A program made the position numbers and the translations under genes. DNA of 64,000 nucleotides from Planctomycetota bacterium (lineage in GTDB: Bacteria > Planctomycetota > Planctomycetia > Pirellulales > Pirellulaceae), in assembly GCA_026692865.1 (NCBI GenBank), contig JAPLNI010000025.1:1-64000 (forward strand). Direction: 5' to 3'. Of this stretch, positions 18,135-28,002 are shown piece by piece. Positions within the stretch are counted from its first letter, which is position 1. Each line of letters opens with the position of its first letter. Under the pieces are notes generated by a model. The model had not been told where the DNA came from and did no database searches. It worked only from the letters and a program-made list of their open reading frames with translations.

Positions 18135-19883
18135 ATGAATACACCATTGATTTATACATTACCCTTCCGAGCCCAAATCGCGCTCGCTTGTTTACTTCTC
18201 TGGTGCGCGTTTCCACCACTCTCGATTTGGCCTCTCGCCTTTATGTCCATCGCTTTGTTCTTACCAACAATCTTGCGCAAAGAAAAGTTATCCGCCAAAG
18301 AGTACCGATGGCTTTGGTGCTGCAGTTCACTGCTTTGGCTGGCGCTTCTCCAAGGCATTCGACTTGCGTACTGGCCGCTCTACGGAGGTTGGCTCGCACT
18401 GAGTCTTTACTGTGGAGTCTACCTACCACTTTGGGTTGGGACTTGCCGGAAGCTAGTTCATACCTGGAAAATTCCCTGGCAAATTGCAGCTCCTTGTACT
18501 TGGGTTGCGTGGGAATTGTTTCGCGGATATTTCATAACCGGTTTCTCGGCATGCCTACTGGGGCATACTGTCGTTGACCAACCCATTCTCATACAAATTG
18601 CTGCACACTTGGGAGGCTACGGCGTGAGCGCAATGATTGTGATTGCAGGAGGTCTTCTGTACCAAGTGATACACGCTGTTTATGCGTTCCGCGGGAAAGC
18701 TGCACGGCTGAATGGTTACGAGTTTGTTTTCCCGATCGCCTGCGTTGCAGCTTGGATCTTCTACGGAATCGTAAGTGTCCAAACGCCTCATGAAAAAGAC
18801 TCATCTGCAAAGCCACTGCTAACGGCAGCATTGATTCAGGAAAATTCACCGACCCTCTTCGAGGCTAACCCAGAGCGAAACGCGCGGTCGTGGCAAAGCT
18901 ATCTGGAACTGACCACGAAGACCCTTCTCGCCAATCCAAAGGTCGATCTTGTGATCTGGCCAGAGTCGGTGTTTACCGCTGATAATCCGCTTTTGGATTT
19001 GGAACCTGGATTTGAAGTACCGTCCGTTTGGGCTAGGGAAGGAGCATCTAACGGGATGACCAAAGAACAACTCGCCGAACTCTCTCAAGAGTTGCGGGAA
19101 CAATTCAATATGAAAGCAGACATTGCGCAACGCGGAGCTGCACCGAAGCGACCAGCTACAAGCGAAAGTGGTTCTGAGCCAGATCAAAAGCCCTTGAAGC
19201 TACCGCATCTCATTGTCGGAAACGATCTTCTGCGAGTTCGAGGCGATCAGATGGCTCGTTTGAATGCCGCCGTTTGGATTGACCGCGACGGAAAGCGTGC
19301 AGGTTACTATGCCAAACGCCACTTGGTGATGTTTGGCGAGTACATCCCGCTTGGGGATTTGTTTCCGATCTTCTATTCAATTATCGGAATGGCTCCGGCG
19401 TCTTCGGGAGAGTTGTGCCAAACGTTTGACCTCGGCGACGGGGTTCAATTAGCCCCAACTATTTGTTTTGAAAATGTTTTACCCCATTTGAATCGTCGTT
19501 CAATCGTGGAATCTATAGCCCAAGGGAACAATCCGAGCATCATGATCAATCTAACGAACGACGGATGGTTTCGCGGCTCGTCGATCCTGGACCATCATCT
19601 CGCGTGTGCGACCTTCGCTTGCGTTGAAAATCGCCGACCGTTGTTGATAGCAGCGAACACTGGGTTGTCTGCTTGGATTGACGGATCCGGACGTCAGATA
19701 GCTGTCTCCAAACGTCTAACGGCCGAATCCATTATAGCGACCCCCTATCGTGACTCCCGAAGCGGCCTTTGGCAGCAATGCGGCGATTGGACATGGTGGG
19801 TTGTCGCGATCATTTGTTGGAGTTTATGGTTGTGGCGTAAACAGTTGGAACCTTTGGACTGCGGCGACTCGTCGCCGCTTTAA
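18135..19883 (+). CDS. lnt: Apolipoprotein N-acyltransferase
   Basis: Lnt adds the third acyl chain to the N-terminal cysteine of lipoproteins in the inner membrane. The start at 18135 gives 582 residues with several N-terminal membrane helices, then a nitrilase-fold periplasmic domain. The catalytic triad is visible as Glu277 in VIWPESVF, Lys394 in YYAKRHLVMFGEYIPLGDL and Cys444 in PTICFENVLPH. An extra charged linker (about 307-360, with AAPKRPATSESGSEPDQK) separates Glu and Lys. The last ten residues (PLDCGDSSPL) are encoded by the first copy of the tandem repeat that follows, so the natural C-terminus has probably been overwritten. A longer frame from 18060 overlaps the kinase gene. Confidence 0.94.
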   Translation: MNTPLIYTLPFRAQIALACLLLWCAFPPLSIWPLAFMSIALFLPTILRKEKLSAKEYRWLWCCSSLLWLALLQGIRLAYWPLYGGWLALSLYCGVYLPLWVGTCRKLVHTWKIPWQIAAPCTWVAWELFRGYFITGFSACLLGHTVVDQPILIQIAAHLGGYGVSAMIVIAGGLLYQVIHAVYAFRGKAARLNGYEFVFPIACVAAWIFYGIVSVQTPHEKDSSAKPLLTAALIQENSPTLFEANPERNARSWQSYLELTTKTLLANPKVDLVIWPESVFTADNPLLDLEPGFEVPSVWAREGASNGMTKEQLAELSQELREQFNMKADIAQRGAAPKRPATSESGSEPDQKPLKLPHLIVGNDLLRVRGDQMARLNAAVWIDRDGKRAGYYAKRHLVMFGEYIPLGDLFPIFYSIIGMAPASSGELCQTFDLGDGVQLAPTICFENVLPHLNRRSIVESIAQGNNPSIMINLTNDGWFRGSSILDHHLACATFACVENRRPLLIAANTGLSAWIDGSGRQIAVSKRLTAESIIATPYRDSRSGLWQQCGDWTWWVVAIICWSLWLWRKQLEPLDCGDSSPL

Positions 19884-20123
19884 GACTTATCAAACGGTCT
19901 ACTATCTCTGAAACCCGTGTGAAGAGAATGTCTTTCTACTCCGCGACGTCCTTACCAGAAAGCTGTGACAAGTCACAGCACTCCATACTTTGGACTGCGG
20001 CGACTCGTCGCCGCTTTAAGATTTATCAAACGGTCTCCTATCTCTAAAACCTGTGTGAAGAGAACGTTTTTCTACTTCGCCATGTCTTCAACCAGAAAGC
20101 TGTGACGAGTTACAGCACTCCAA
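19853..20123. repeat. 136-bp tandem duplication with palindromic hairpins
   Basis: Two head-to-tail copies (19853-19988 and 19989-20123) differ at only scattered positions. Each begins TTTGGACTGCGGCGACTCG, whose GCGGCGAC-TC-GTCGCCGC is a perfect hairpin, and ends with GCTGTGACAAGTCACAGC (19962-19979) or its GAGT variant (20099-20116), a second hairpin, then CACTCC. The first copy overlaps the last 31 bases of lnt. The unit is related to the element at 45855-46031. Confidence 0.85.
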
Positions 20124-20131
20124 AGTTGCAT

Positions 20132-21598
20132 TTAGACGTTGCCAAGATCCGGTTCGATGACACGTTTGTTTTGCCAGCCACCGTGGAGGTAGCGGGACGC
20201 AAACATCACGGCCATGACAAGTACCCAAGCGGTCATAACTCCCCACCACCAATAGAGGCCACCGCCATCGTAAAAGTAGTCACCTAATAGTTTTCCTGTC
20301 CCGATCGTTACCACGCCGCTAACGATATGACCGATTAAAACAAATGATGTATCGCCGGCACCTTTTAGTGCACCGACGAAGACAATCTGTATTCCATCGA
20401 AGATACAATACACAGCGATAAACCAGAGTATTGGTATGACGATGTCCTTCATCTCGTCGAAGCGATAGGACTCGGCTCCAATGCTGTATACGGAGAGGAC
20501 TTCTCGCGGAAAAACTCCGTAAAGAATCGCAAAGAAAGTCGAGTAAGCCATCGCGATCAGCAATCCTGAACGAACGCTTCGTTTTGCCAATTCAAGACGT
20601 CCGCTGGTGAGATATTGTCCGACGAGGACTCCGATTGACAGGCCGAGTCCCATCATTGGAATGAACGCCAGCATGTTTACGCCAAGAGCAAGAGTCGTAG
20701 CAGCCATAGCTCGTTCACCGAGTTGCCCGACAACCATCATGATCACGGAAAAAGTAATCGCTTCTGCGAGAGTAGAAATCCCCGCAGGCCAACCGAAATG
20801 GAGTAGCCTTCGTGAGATAGTCCAGTCGAACTGCCACTTTTCATAAAAGAGGCTTACTCTCTTCGGTACGACAGTTGAATTCGGATCGGAGTTTTTTTGT
20901 CCGGGCCATGAAAGATAGTTTGCGGCGATGAGCAAAAGTATCAACTTCGTCACCAGCGCTATTGACGTTGCGAGCGCGGCACCCACGATGCCGAGCCTTG
21001 GGAATCCAAGAAATCCAAAGATCAAAAGAAGGTCCAAGATGAAATTCAGGATAGTCACGACAAAATCGCAAAGTAAAAGCAATCGGGTTTTATTGGTCCC
21101 GGCAAAAAGGCCAACCAGTGGAGCGGTCACGATTGTTGCCCACGCCCCGACGGATACCCATTGAAAATAGCTCGATTCAGGGCCGACCAGTTCAGGCTCA
21201 TGAAACATGCCAAAGAATTGAGGTGACTGCCATGCGAGCAGGAAGAGGATGGGCCCAGTCAGAGCCGCCATCATAATGCCTTGAATGACCGAGCGCATAG
21301 CGCGATCCATGCGACCGGCCCCCACGTATTGTGCAACAAACGTGCTTGTGAAGCCAAAGATTCCAACCGGTAGGCAGGTCACCGCCCAAAACATGGTTCC
21401 GGCTCCCATAGCACCGGCTGCGGCTTGATCCGAATACGCGTAGAGCATCATTCGGTCAACGAAGATAGTGATCGAGAAGAGACCGGTCGAAAGCATCAGT
21501 GGCCACGCGACCGAGAGAACATCAATTGGGCCGGCTGGTCTGAAAAACCAATTTTGGCTGGTTCGACAGCTCTCATCAACCTGTCGCTGCAAAGTCAT
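20132..21598 (-). CDS. MATE-family efflux transporter
   Basis: This 488-residue protein has about twelve hydrophobic segments and matches the MATE (MatE) group of Na+- or H+-driven multidrug exporters. Typical stretches are SVAWPLMLSTGLFSITIFVDR at the N-terminus, FWAVTCLPVGIFGFTSTFVAQYVGAG, and in the second half FGWPAGISTLAEAITFSVIMM, with LGVNMLAFIPMMGLGLSIGVLVGQ. The substrate cannot be deduced. The first 24 residues are polar. The gene stands alone, converging on lnt across the tandem repeats and diverging from the dehydrogenase gene. Confidence 0.92.
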   Translation of the reverse strand: MTLQRQVDESCRTSQNWFFRPAGPIDVLSVAWPLMLSTGLFSITIFVDRMMLYAYSDQAAAGAMGAGTMFWAVTCLPVGIFGFTSTFVAQYVGAGRMDRAMRSVIQGIMMAALTGPILFLLAWQSPQFFGMFHEPELVGPESSYFQWVSVGAWATIVTAPLVGLFAGTNKTRLLLLCDFVVTILNFILDLLLIFGFLGFPRLGIVGAALATSIALVTKLILLLIAANYLSWPGQKNSDPNSTVVPKRVSLFYEKWQFDWTISRRLLHFGWPAGISTLAEAITFSVIMMVVGQLGERAMAATTLALGVNMLAFIPMMGLGLSIGVLVGQYLTSGRLELAKRSVRSGLLIAMAYSTFFAILYGVFPREVLSVYSIGAESYRFDEMKDIVIPILWFIAVYCIFDGIQIVFVGALKGAGDTSFVLIGHIVSGVVTIGTGKLLGDYFYDGGGLYWWWGVMTAWVLVMAVMFASRYLHGGWQNKRVIEPDLGNV

Positions 21599-21730
21599 TC
21601 AAAATATCTTTGGGGTTTTACGGATTGAGCGTTGACGGAAAATGAGTTTCCCACAACATAACGCTACAAGAAAAAACTTGATCGACTACCGAACTAAATC
21701 CATCTAACAATCTAGAAGTCGGACCGGCGG

Positions 21731-22762
21731 ATGAGCTCCAAGCCCACCACGAATAAATCTCAGCAAAATATTGTTGTCTGTTATCCCGTCTTGCCAAGGC
21801 ATCTTGACTGGTTGCTAAAGGCCGCACCGGGGTGGAATTTCATTAATGCGGGGCAAGATGGGATTGGAAAAGCGATTTTTGATGCAGATATCTTTGTTGG
21901 GCACGCAAAAGTTCCCGTCGATTGGGACGCGGTAGTGCGTCAAGGGCGACTAAAATTCATCCAATCTTCAGCAGCAGGACTGGATCATTGCTTAGTGCCA
22001 GCGGTAATCGATTCAGATATAACCGTATGCAGTGCCTCGGGGCTCTTTGCGGATCAAGTCGCCGAGCAGACGCTTGCCTTGCTTTTGGGGTTGCTCCGAG
22101 GCTTACCGACTTTCTTTCGGCAATCGGAGAAAAAAGAATTTGTTCGTCAACCGACGGGCGATCTTCATGGCAAGCGAATTGGAATCGTCGGACTTGGTGG
22201 TAATGGTCGACGGTTGGTTCAGGTTCTCAAGCCATTTCGCACGCAAATTTCAGCAATTGATTTTTATCCGGTCTCCAAGCCAACGGAGGTCGATACGCTG
22301 GGTCCGCCGGAAGATTTACTAGCGTTGGCTGCGAAGTCCGAGATCTTGATTCTTGCCTTACCATTGAACAAGTCGACTCATCAGTGGATAGACCGACGGG
22401 TGTTTGAGGCGATGCCGAAGGGAAGCATCTTGATCAACGTTGCGCGAGGTTCTTGCGTTAACGAAAAGGACCTTGTCAACGCATTAGAAAATGGCCATCT
22501 TACGGGAGCAGGATTAGACGTCACCGATGTTGAACCGCTTCCTGCAACGAGTCCGCTTTGGACAATGCCTAACGTGATTATCACGCCACACGTCGGTGCT
22601 CAAGCGGCTTGTCGAGTAGACGATTCCACAAGGTTGGCGTGTGAGAATTTAAAGCGTTACCTCGCGAAACAACCGCTATTAAACATTGTCGATAAGACCC
22701 TAGGCTTTCCGCATCCTGATGTGCAAGCGATGTCGCAGCCGCAATGGCGAACTGGAGTGTGA
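21731..22762 (+). CDS. D-2-hydroxyacid dehydrogenase
   Basis: The protein has 343 residues. The NAD-binding domain carries RIGIVGLGGNGRRLVQVLKPF, the GxGxxG fingerprint. The catalytic Arg region is INVARGSCVNEKDLVNAL; the Glu region is GAGLDVTDVEPLP; the catalytic His is in VIITPHVGAQ. The family reduces 2-keto acids to D-2-hydroxy acids or the reverse. The exact substrate (glycerate, phosphoglycerate, lactate) is not indicated, and no ACT domain is present, which argues against SerA. The 3' end overlaps the start of the HAD gene by 19 bases, implying translational coupling. Confidence 0.9.
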   Translation: MSSKPTTNKSQQNIVVCYPVLPRHLDWLLKAAPGWNFINAGQDGIGKAIFDADIFVGHAKVPVDWDAVVRQGRLKFIQSSAAGLDHCLVPAVIDSDITVCSASGLFADQVAEQTLALLLGLLRGLPTFFRQSEKKEFVRQPTGDLHGKRIGIVGLGGNGRRLVQVLKPFRTQISAIDFYPVSKPTEVDTLGPPEDLLALAAKSEILILALPLNKSTHQWIDRRVFEAMPKGSILINVARGSCVNEKDLVNALENGHLTGAGLDVTDVEPLPATSPLWTMPNVIITPHVGAQAACRVDDSTRLACENLKRYLAKQPLLNIVDKTLGFPHPDVQAMSQPQWRTGV

Positions 22763-23448
22763 TTGGTTTGAAGACAGAACGTTGGATACAAGCAGTTGCT
22801 TTGGACATGGATGGTCTTCTGTTGAACACAGAGGATTTATACGAAATCGCCGGTGAAGAACTCATGAGGCGACGTGGCAAAACGTATCGCCACGAAGTTC
22901 GCCAAGCAATGATGGGTCTTCCGGCACCAAAGGCTTATGGAGTACTCATCGAAGCTGAAGGGCTTACCGAGAATTGGCGAATGCTCCAAATCGAATCGGA
23001 CGCAATTTTTGAAGAGCTTCTCCCGGCAAAACTGGAAGCCATGCCAGGTGTTCCCGAGTTGATTGATATGTTGGACCGGCTTCAACTACCTCGATGTGTT
23101 GCGACAAGTTCAAGACGATCGTTTGCGGAACAAGCTTTGTCGATGGTAGGTCTGCTACATCGTGTGGACTTTGTCATTACTGCCGAAGATGTTGCCAACG
23201 CCAAGCCGCATCCTGATATCTATCATGCTTCGGCTGAGAAAATGCGGGCGTCAACCGAGCGGATGTTGGTGCTCGAAGATAGTGCCATTGGTACAGCTGC
23301 TGGCGTTGCTGCGAAGGCACATATCATCTCTGTGCCGAACCGTCATACCGCGAAAGCCGATTTTCGCGGTGCAAAAGCGATTGCTCAACGTGGACTTCAC
23401 TCCCAAGAGATTCATGAAGTGCTTCATCGTTTGCATGAAGCGACATGA
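22744..23448 (+). CDS. HAD-family phosphatase (beta-phosphoglucomutase-like)
   Basis: This 234-residue protein is a haloacid dehalogenase superfamily hydrolase with an alpha-helical cap. Motif I is VALDMDGLLLNTE (nucleophile Asp21, acid Asp23); motif II is CVATSSRRSF; motif III Lys is in NAKPHPDIYH; motif IV is VLEDSAIGTAAG. Relatives dephosphorylate sugar phosphates or isomerise beta-glucose 1-phosphate. The coupling to an upstream 2-hydroxyacid dehydrogenase suggests a metabolite-repair or phosphoglycolate-like role, which is inference only. The ATG at 22744 lies inside the preceding gene. Confidence 0.88.
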   Translation: MANWSVIGLKTERWIQAVALDMDGLLLNTEDLYEIAGEELMRRRGKTYRHEVRQAMMGLPAPKAYGVLIEAEGLTENWRMLQIESDAIFEELLPAKLEAMPGVPELIDMLDRLQLPRCVATSSRRSFAEQALSMVGLLHRVDFVITAEDVANAKPHPDIYHASAEKMRASTERMLVLEDSAIGTAAGVAAKAHIISVPNRHTAKADFRGAKAIAQRGLHSQEIHEVLHRLHEAT

Positions 23449-23508
23449 ATGTTTTGAAACGAACTACTTCAAGCGAGCTACTTGAAGCGAATAAATTGCA
23501 GAGTCGAT

Positions 23509-24498
23509 TTAAGCAGGTGCGAGCAGTGCGTCTCGCATATCTTGAAGGACTCGTTCGCGTATCTCTTGGAAGTCACCTTCGATAAACGCGCCTGCCGCAG
23601 CGCGGTGGCCTCCTCCTCCGTAGCTTCTTGCAAGTTTATTGCAGTCAACGTGACATCTCGAACGGAAGCTTATCTTATAGCCCCCCTTTAGCTGTTCGAT
23701 AAATATGACTCCAACTTTGGTACCAGCAATCGCGAGCGTTAAGTTGATCGCGTCCTCAGTATCGCTTGGGAGTGCTCCCGTTTCTGGGAAATCTTCCTTA
23801 AAGACATGCGTGGAAACAAGGCGGCCTTCCATCTCGATGTCCGTACGAGCCAGAATGCGACCGCGAAGCCGAACACGCCCAAGGGTGTCTCTTTCATACA
23901 AATCGCCGTAAACGCCCGACGGATCTGCGCCGGCATCCATGAGTTCGGCAATGATTCTGTAGGTTGCAGATGTTGTTGAGGCGAACCGAAACCAACCGGT
24001 GTCGGTCGCGATCGCTGCATACAAAGCTGTTGCCATATGACGAGTAATGGGCACTCCCATTTTCTTCGCGCAAAGGGTGACGAGGTGACCGGTTGCTTCG
24101 GCGCTGGTGTCCTTGAAAAATTCGGTTCCCAATTCGTCCTCACCGACGTGGTGATCAATACAGAGCTTGGGGCCAGGAAATCGCCGCAGCACATCTGCCA
24201 TTGGACCAAGCTGAGCCCAGGCGCTTGTGTCGAGCACGATCAGGCAGTCACCCGCGACCTCATCAGGAGAAATATGTTCACCAATGGTCTTGATTTTTTG
24301 GCTTGGATCCAAAAAAGCTAAACCAGGTGGTGTTGGATGGCCATTGACGATTTCGACGTGTTTGCCCATGCCTTCCAAGACGCCGGCCATGCCAAGTTCG
24401 CTCCCCAGCGCGTCGCAATCGGGGCGAATGTGGCTGGTCAATATAAATCGCTTCTGAGACTTCAAGATAGAAGCCAATCGATCCCAATCCAAACTCAT
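23509..24498 (-). CDS. DHH-family phosphoesterase (NrnA-like)
   Basis: This protein of about 329 residues matches bifunctional oligoribonuclease/pAp phosphatases. The DHH domain shows RFILTSHIRPDCDALGSELG, CLIVLDTSAWAQLGP and the DHH triad in CIDHHVGEDELG. The DHHA1 domain has the substrate loop SYGGGGHRAAAGAFI. NrnA-type enzymes degrade very short RNAs and 3'-phosphoadenosine 5'-phosphate; related GdpP-type enzymes have extra sensor domains, absent here. The frame continues to an ATG at 24651, but the ATG at 24498 (MSLDWDRLAS) places the domain in the usual position and leaves a 200-bp promoter gap from the divergent kinase gene. Confidence 0.88.
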   Translation of the reverse strand: MSLDWDRLASILKSQKRFILTSHIRPDCDALGSELGMAGVLEGMGKHVEIVNGHPTPPGLAFLDPSQKIKTIGEHISPDEVAGDCLIVLDTSAWAQLGPMADVLRRFPGPKLCIDHHVGEDELGTEFFKDTSAEATGHLVTLCAKKMGVPITRHMATALYAAIATDTGWFRFASTTSATYRIIAELMDAGADPSGVYGDLYERDTLGRVRLRGRILARTDIEMEGRLVSTHVFKEDFPETGALPSDTEDAINLTLAIAGTKVGVIFIEQLKGGYKISFRSRCHVDCNKLARSYGGGGHRAAAGAFIEGDFQEIRERVLQDMRDALLAPA

Positions 24499-24698
24499 AT
24501 GACTCACTACAGTTCTAAAATGAATAGCAAATTCTATTTCGACAAAAACGATGGATTTATTCCGTGACGCTCCAATATAGTCGAGATCGAGTTGGCCTGG
24601 TGAAGGCATAAGCTGTCTGATTCGCCGTATTCCGATTGCACTGTTCGTCATGCTAGCGCTATACTAAAGACCTATCTCACACAGAAGAGGGTTGACTA

Positions 24699-27600
24699 AT
24701 GGAGGGTAATAATTTTCCTGCTAACAAAAATCGACTTGGCGACGGGACCCTAAGACCTCCCCAAAATGTAGATGACACTACCAATAGCGTTGAATCGTCC
24801 ATTTCTGAAGCGGAAACGCCTGAGAACATCACACCTAGCCGTCCGGGGAAGGAACAAAGTCCTGTTTCTCTGGCTTCTAGCGATCCGTTAGCGACTGCCC
24901 TATTCGACTCCGACGAAGCAGCGAGCGGGCGGTCGTCCGTTCCACAAGCCGGCAATCTTTCAGGCACAGAGGCGGTCTCGCCGGGGAAACCGCAACCGAG
25001 TCAAGATTTATTCAGCACGATCAGCGAAGCAAAAATCCGGATACCGGGATTTTCGATTCGTGGTGAGTTAGGACGAGGCGCTTTTGGCGTTGTCTACCGG
25101 GCCTACGATGAAATGCTTGATCGCGACGTGGCGATCAAGGTGCCAATCCTGAATGACAAGCATCTACAAAGGCAGTACATCGATGAAGCTCGCAAGGCCG
25201 TCAAGCTTGAACATCCGGGAATTGTCCAGACTTATCATGTCGGAGTCACAGAAAATGGACAGCCCTTTGTCGTTCAAAAATTGATCGAAGGACAAACCCT
25301 TCGAGCCTTTTTGAAGGAACGTGGTGGCGCTTTGTCGCTCGGCGAGGTGATCGGGATTTTGCGACCGGTTTGCGAGGCCTTGGAATCGGCTCACGGTATC
25401 GGGTTGATCCATCGTGATTTAAAGCCTGAGAATTTGTTGATCGACCTGTCCGGGCGACCATTTGTTGCCGACTTTGGCTTGGCAGTCTCGGATGAGGAAG
25501 ATTTAAGCGGCCGCACAGAGGTTGCTGGAACACCTCTTTACATGTCCCCGGAGCAGTTTTTGGGTCGCACGCAATGGCTCGATGGCCGATCAGATATCTG
25601 GGCGATTGGCGTTATTTTTTATGAGGCGTTAGTTGGAAAGTCTCCGTTCTACGCTGAATCGATGCGTGATCTCAAAGAGCAGATTCTCGAGAAGGACCCG
25701 CGGCCGATCCATCAGCGTCAACCGAATATTCCCGCCGCTTTTGACGCAATTTTCCGTAAATGCTGCGCGAAAAAAACCAGTGACCGGTTTGGTAGCGTTC
25801 GCGAATTGATTGAAGCGATTGACGACGCAATCGACGCATTACCTCAGCAAAGCGTTCTCAAGCTTATGCCCGATCTTCATCGCAGCTCCCAAAGCAGACG
25901 TTTTGGGTCACAAGCTTATTCTTCCGATCATTTATCCCAAAATCGAAGGTTCACGAGCGGAAACCAGTCTCAAAGGGATTTTGGGAGATCGACGCCGAGT
26001 CGAATCTTCCGGATCTGGAATTTAGTCGGCCCGTTAGTTGCCGTAGCATGTACCGTGAGTGCATTAGGATTAATGTACTTCGTAGTTACAAAAGAGCAGT
26101 CGAGGCCAATTCCAGAGGTGCCCTCGTTGACGTCGGTACCTAAAACAAACACTAATTCTGAACCATCCAAAATACCGGTTCCAATCGAAAATGAAAGTTT
26201 AACGCCCATCAATTCCATTAGCCCAGAGAGCCCGAGTGCCTTGGCTGCGAATTCTTTGGATCCTAGGGCGAGTCTTCCGCAGAAAACGGTCCCTAAGGAA
26301 CCACCCCCCGAATCACCGCCGATGCCCCCGGTGATCCAGAAGCCGTTTCGAGTTTCGGTGCGCATGAGCGACGGAACCCACGAAAGCCTTTCTGCTGCGA
26401 TCGCGGATTCGGAAGCTGGCGACACGATTATTGTTCTCGAAGGAACCTATCGAGAGTCTCTCGTTGTCGATAAGGATATAAAGTTAATTGGACAAGGTGA
26501 TCGGAATAACGTGATTTTGCAAACCGAAGGCCAGTCTTGCTTAGTTGTTCGAAACAACGCTACTGTTGATTTAGAAAACTTAAAGCTGAAGACCAATAGT
26601 TCTGGCGACAAACAAGCAAATACAATCGATGTTGATTCGGGACAACTTCGGTTAGCGAAGTGCTTCGTAGTTTCAAACTCATTCGATTGTGTAAAGCTCC
26701 GAAGTAATTCTCGATTAACTGCGACGACAAGCGATTTTCAATCTTCGGAACATGCGACGATTCGCAGCGAAATCGGATCGTCGATGAATGTCGATGGTTG
26801 TAACTTTATACTTCATCCTGATAGTCCTGATTCGATGAAGAAGGTTTGCATTCAAGCCGAAGGTGCATCTGGAGCCATTAGCAACTGTCGGTTTAAAGGC
26901 CCTTGCTTGGCTGGAATCGAATGGCGGGACCAAAAGACTAGCCAGTTAACGATCGACCAATGTAGTTTTAGCGAGATTAAACTAGCTGTATCGCTCACCG
27001 GATGCAAAGATGTTTTGTTGAGAGGGGTCAAAGAACGCCCGCTCGCAATGAAGAATTGCGATGATTCAATTTGGATTCGCGATTCGACTGTGAAGATAGA
27101 CGGAGCTCAGATCACGGGGAATCGTACCAACCTGAGAAAGGGAATCGCTGTCGAAAAGAACTCCAACGTTAAACTCTCGGGCAGCTTGATCAGTGGCTTT
27201 GAGTCGGGCATTGCCGTAGATCACTCCACCATCTTCGTTCAAGACACTGCAATCCGAGATAGTAAGGAACATAATTTTCAATCGCAATCAAGCGACGTAA
27301 CATTAGAGGATATCGAACTGGTCGGCGGTGATCTTAACGGGCTCCATTTCACTGGTCAGGAATCCACTCTCACGATCTCGGGCGCCCTGATTTCCAACAC
27401 GACCAGTGGTTTGTGGATCGAGAGCGGGGCGGCTGTTCTCAATCAAGTCTTGCTTCGGGACTGCACTGTCGGCGTTATTGCAGGAATCAATGCCGAGATG
27501 GCGAGTGTCTTTTCTGATGCGCAATCCGACGATCGAGATGCAACAAAAACAACTAACGTAGCTCGCCTGCTTAAGATTTCAGGATCGGGCATGACCTTTT

Positions 27601-27785
27601 CCGGGTGCGGAAAGGGCTTTGTATTTGTGAGCCCTGGTGATCTCGTCATGGCAGATTTAAGCGACGATTTCTTAACCGATGCGAAGCGGCGACTTTCGAC
27701 CCTTTCCTTAGACCTTTCTGGGGTCGGAGACTACTCAAATTTCAAAGCAAACTGGAAGTCTATTCGTGAACGTGCGCCCAATTAA
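24699..27785 (+). CDS. Membrane Ser/Thr protein kinase with beta-helix domain
   Basis: The 1028-residue protein has four parts. Residues 1-108 are Ser/Pro/Glu-rich and probably disordered. Residues 109-375 are a Hanks-type kinase: glycine loop GELGRGAFGVVYRAYD, Lys147 in VAIKVP, catalytic loop HRDLKPENLL with Asp240, FVADFGLAV, and GTPLYMSPEQF. A single membrane segment lies near 442-464, after a Ser/Arg-rich stretch. Then comes a Pro-rich linker and a long region (about 555-960) of short repeated turns such as AGDTIIVLEGTYRESLVV that resembles a right-handed parallel beta-helix of the pectate-lyase/NosD type. The helix should lie outside the cytoplasm and may sense a glycan. No cognate phosphatase gene is adjacent. 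Confidence 0.88.
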   Translation: MEGNNFPANKNRLGDGTLRPPQNVDDTTNSVESSISEAETPENITPSRPGKEQSPVSLASSDPLATALFDSDEAASGRSSVPQAGNLSGTEAVSPGKPQPSQDLFSTISEAKIRIPGFSIRGELGRGAFGVVYRAYDEMLDRDVAIKVPILNDKHLQRQYIDEARKAVKLEHPGIVQTYHVGVTENGQPFVVQKLIEGQTLRAFLKERGGALSLGEVIGILRPVCEALESAHGIGLIHRDLKPENLLIDLSGRPFVADFGLAVSDEEDLSGRTEVAGTPLYMSPEQFLGRTQWLDGRSDIWAIGVIFYEALVGKSPFYAESMRDLKEQILEKDPRPIHQRQPNIPAAFDAIFRKCCAKKTSDRFGSVRELIEAIDDAIDALPQQSVLKLMPDLHRSSQSRRFGSQAYSSDHLSQNRRFTSGNQSQRDFGRSTPSRIFRIWNLVGPLVAVACTVSALGLMYFVVTKEQSRPIPEVPSLTSVPKTNTNSEPSKIPVPIENESLTPINSISPESPSALAANSLDPRASLPQKTVPKEPPPESPPMPPVIQKPFRVSVRMSDGTHESLSAAIADSEAGDTIIVLEGTYRESLVVDKDIKLIGQGDRNNVILQTEGQSCLVVRNNATVDLENLKLKTNSSGDKQANTIDVDSGQLRLAKCFVVSNSFDCVKLRSNSRLTATTSDFQSSEHATIRSEIGSSMNVDGCNFILHPDSPDSMKKVCIQAEGASGAISNCRFKGPCLAGIEWRDQKTSQLTIDQCSFSEIKLAVSLTGCKDVLLRGVKERPLAMKNCDDSIWIRDSTVKIDGAQITGNRTNLRKGIAVEKNSNVKLSGSLISGFESGIAVDHSTIFVQDTAIRDSKEHNFQSQSSDVTLEDIELVGGDLNGLHFTGQESTLTISGALISNTTSGLWIESGAAVLNQVLLRDCTVGVIAGINAEMASVFSDAQSDDRDATKTTNVARLLKISGSGMTFSGCGKGFVFVSPGDLVMADLSDDFLTDAKRRLSTLSLDLSGVGDYSNFKANWKSIRERAPN

Positions 27786-28002
27786 CGGACTGGTTATCCA
27801 AGGTTTTTTCGATATTCCACAATGTTTTTTAGTCATTGAGACTAATCAGGCGGGACTTTTTTCAAAATAAGTCACCAAAGTCATCAATCGCAGAGATTTT
27901 TCCTTTTTACGGCGAAAGATGCAAATTAACCTTATAGTCAGGGTTATTCTTCCCCCCACACGTTGACTGTAAGGCCTTTTTGCGCGATCTTCATAGACAA
28001 CA

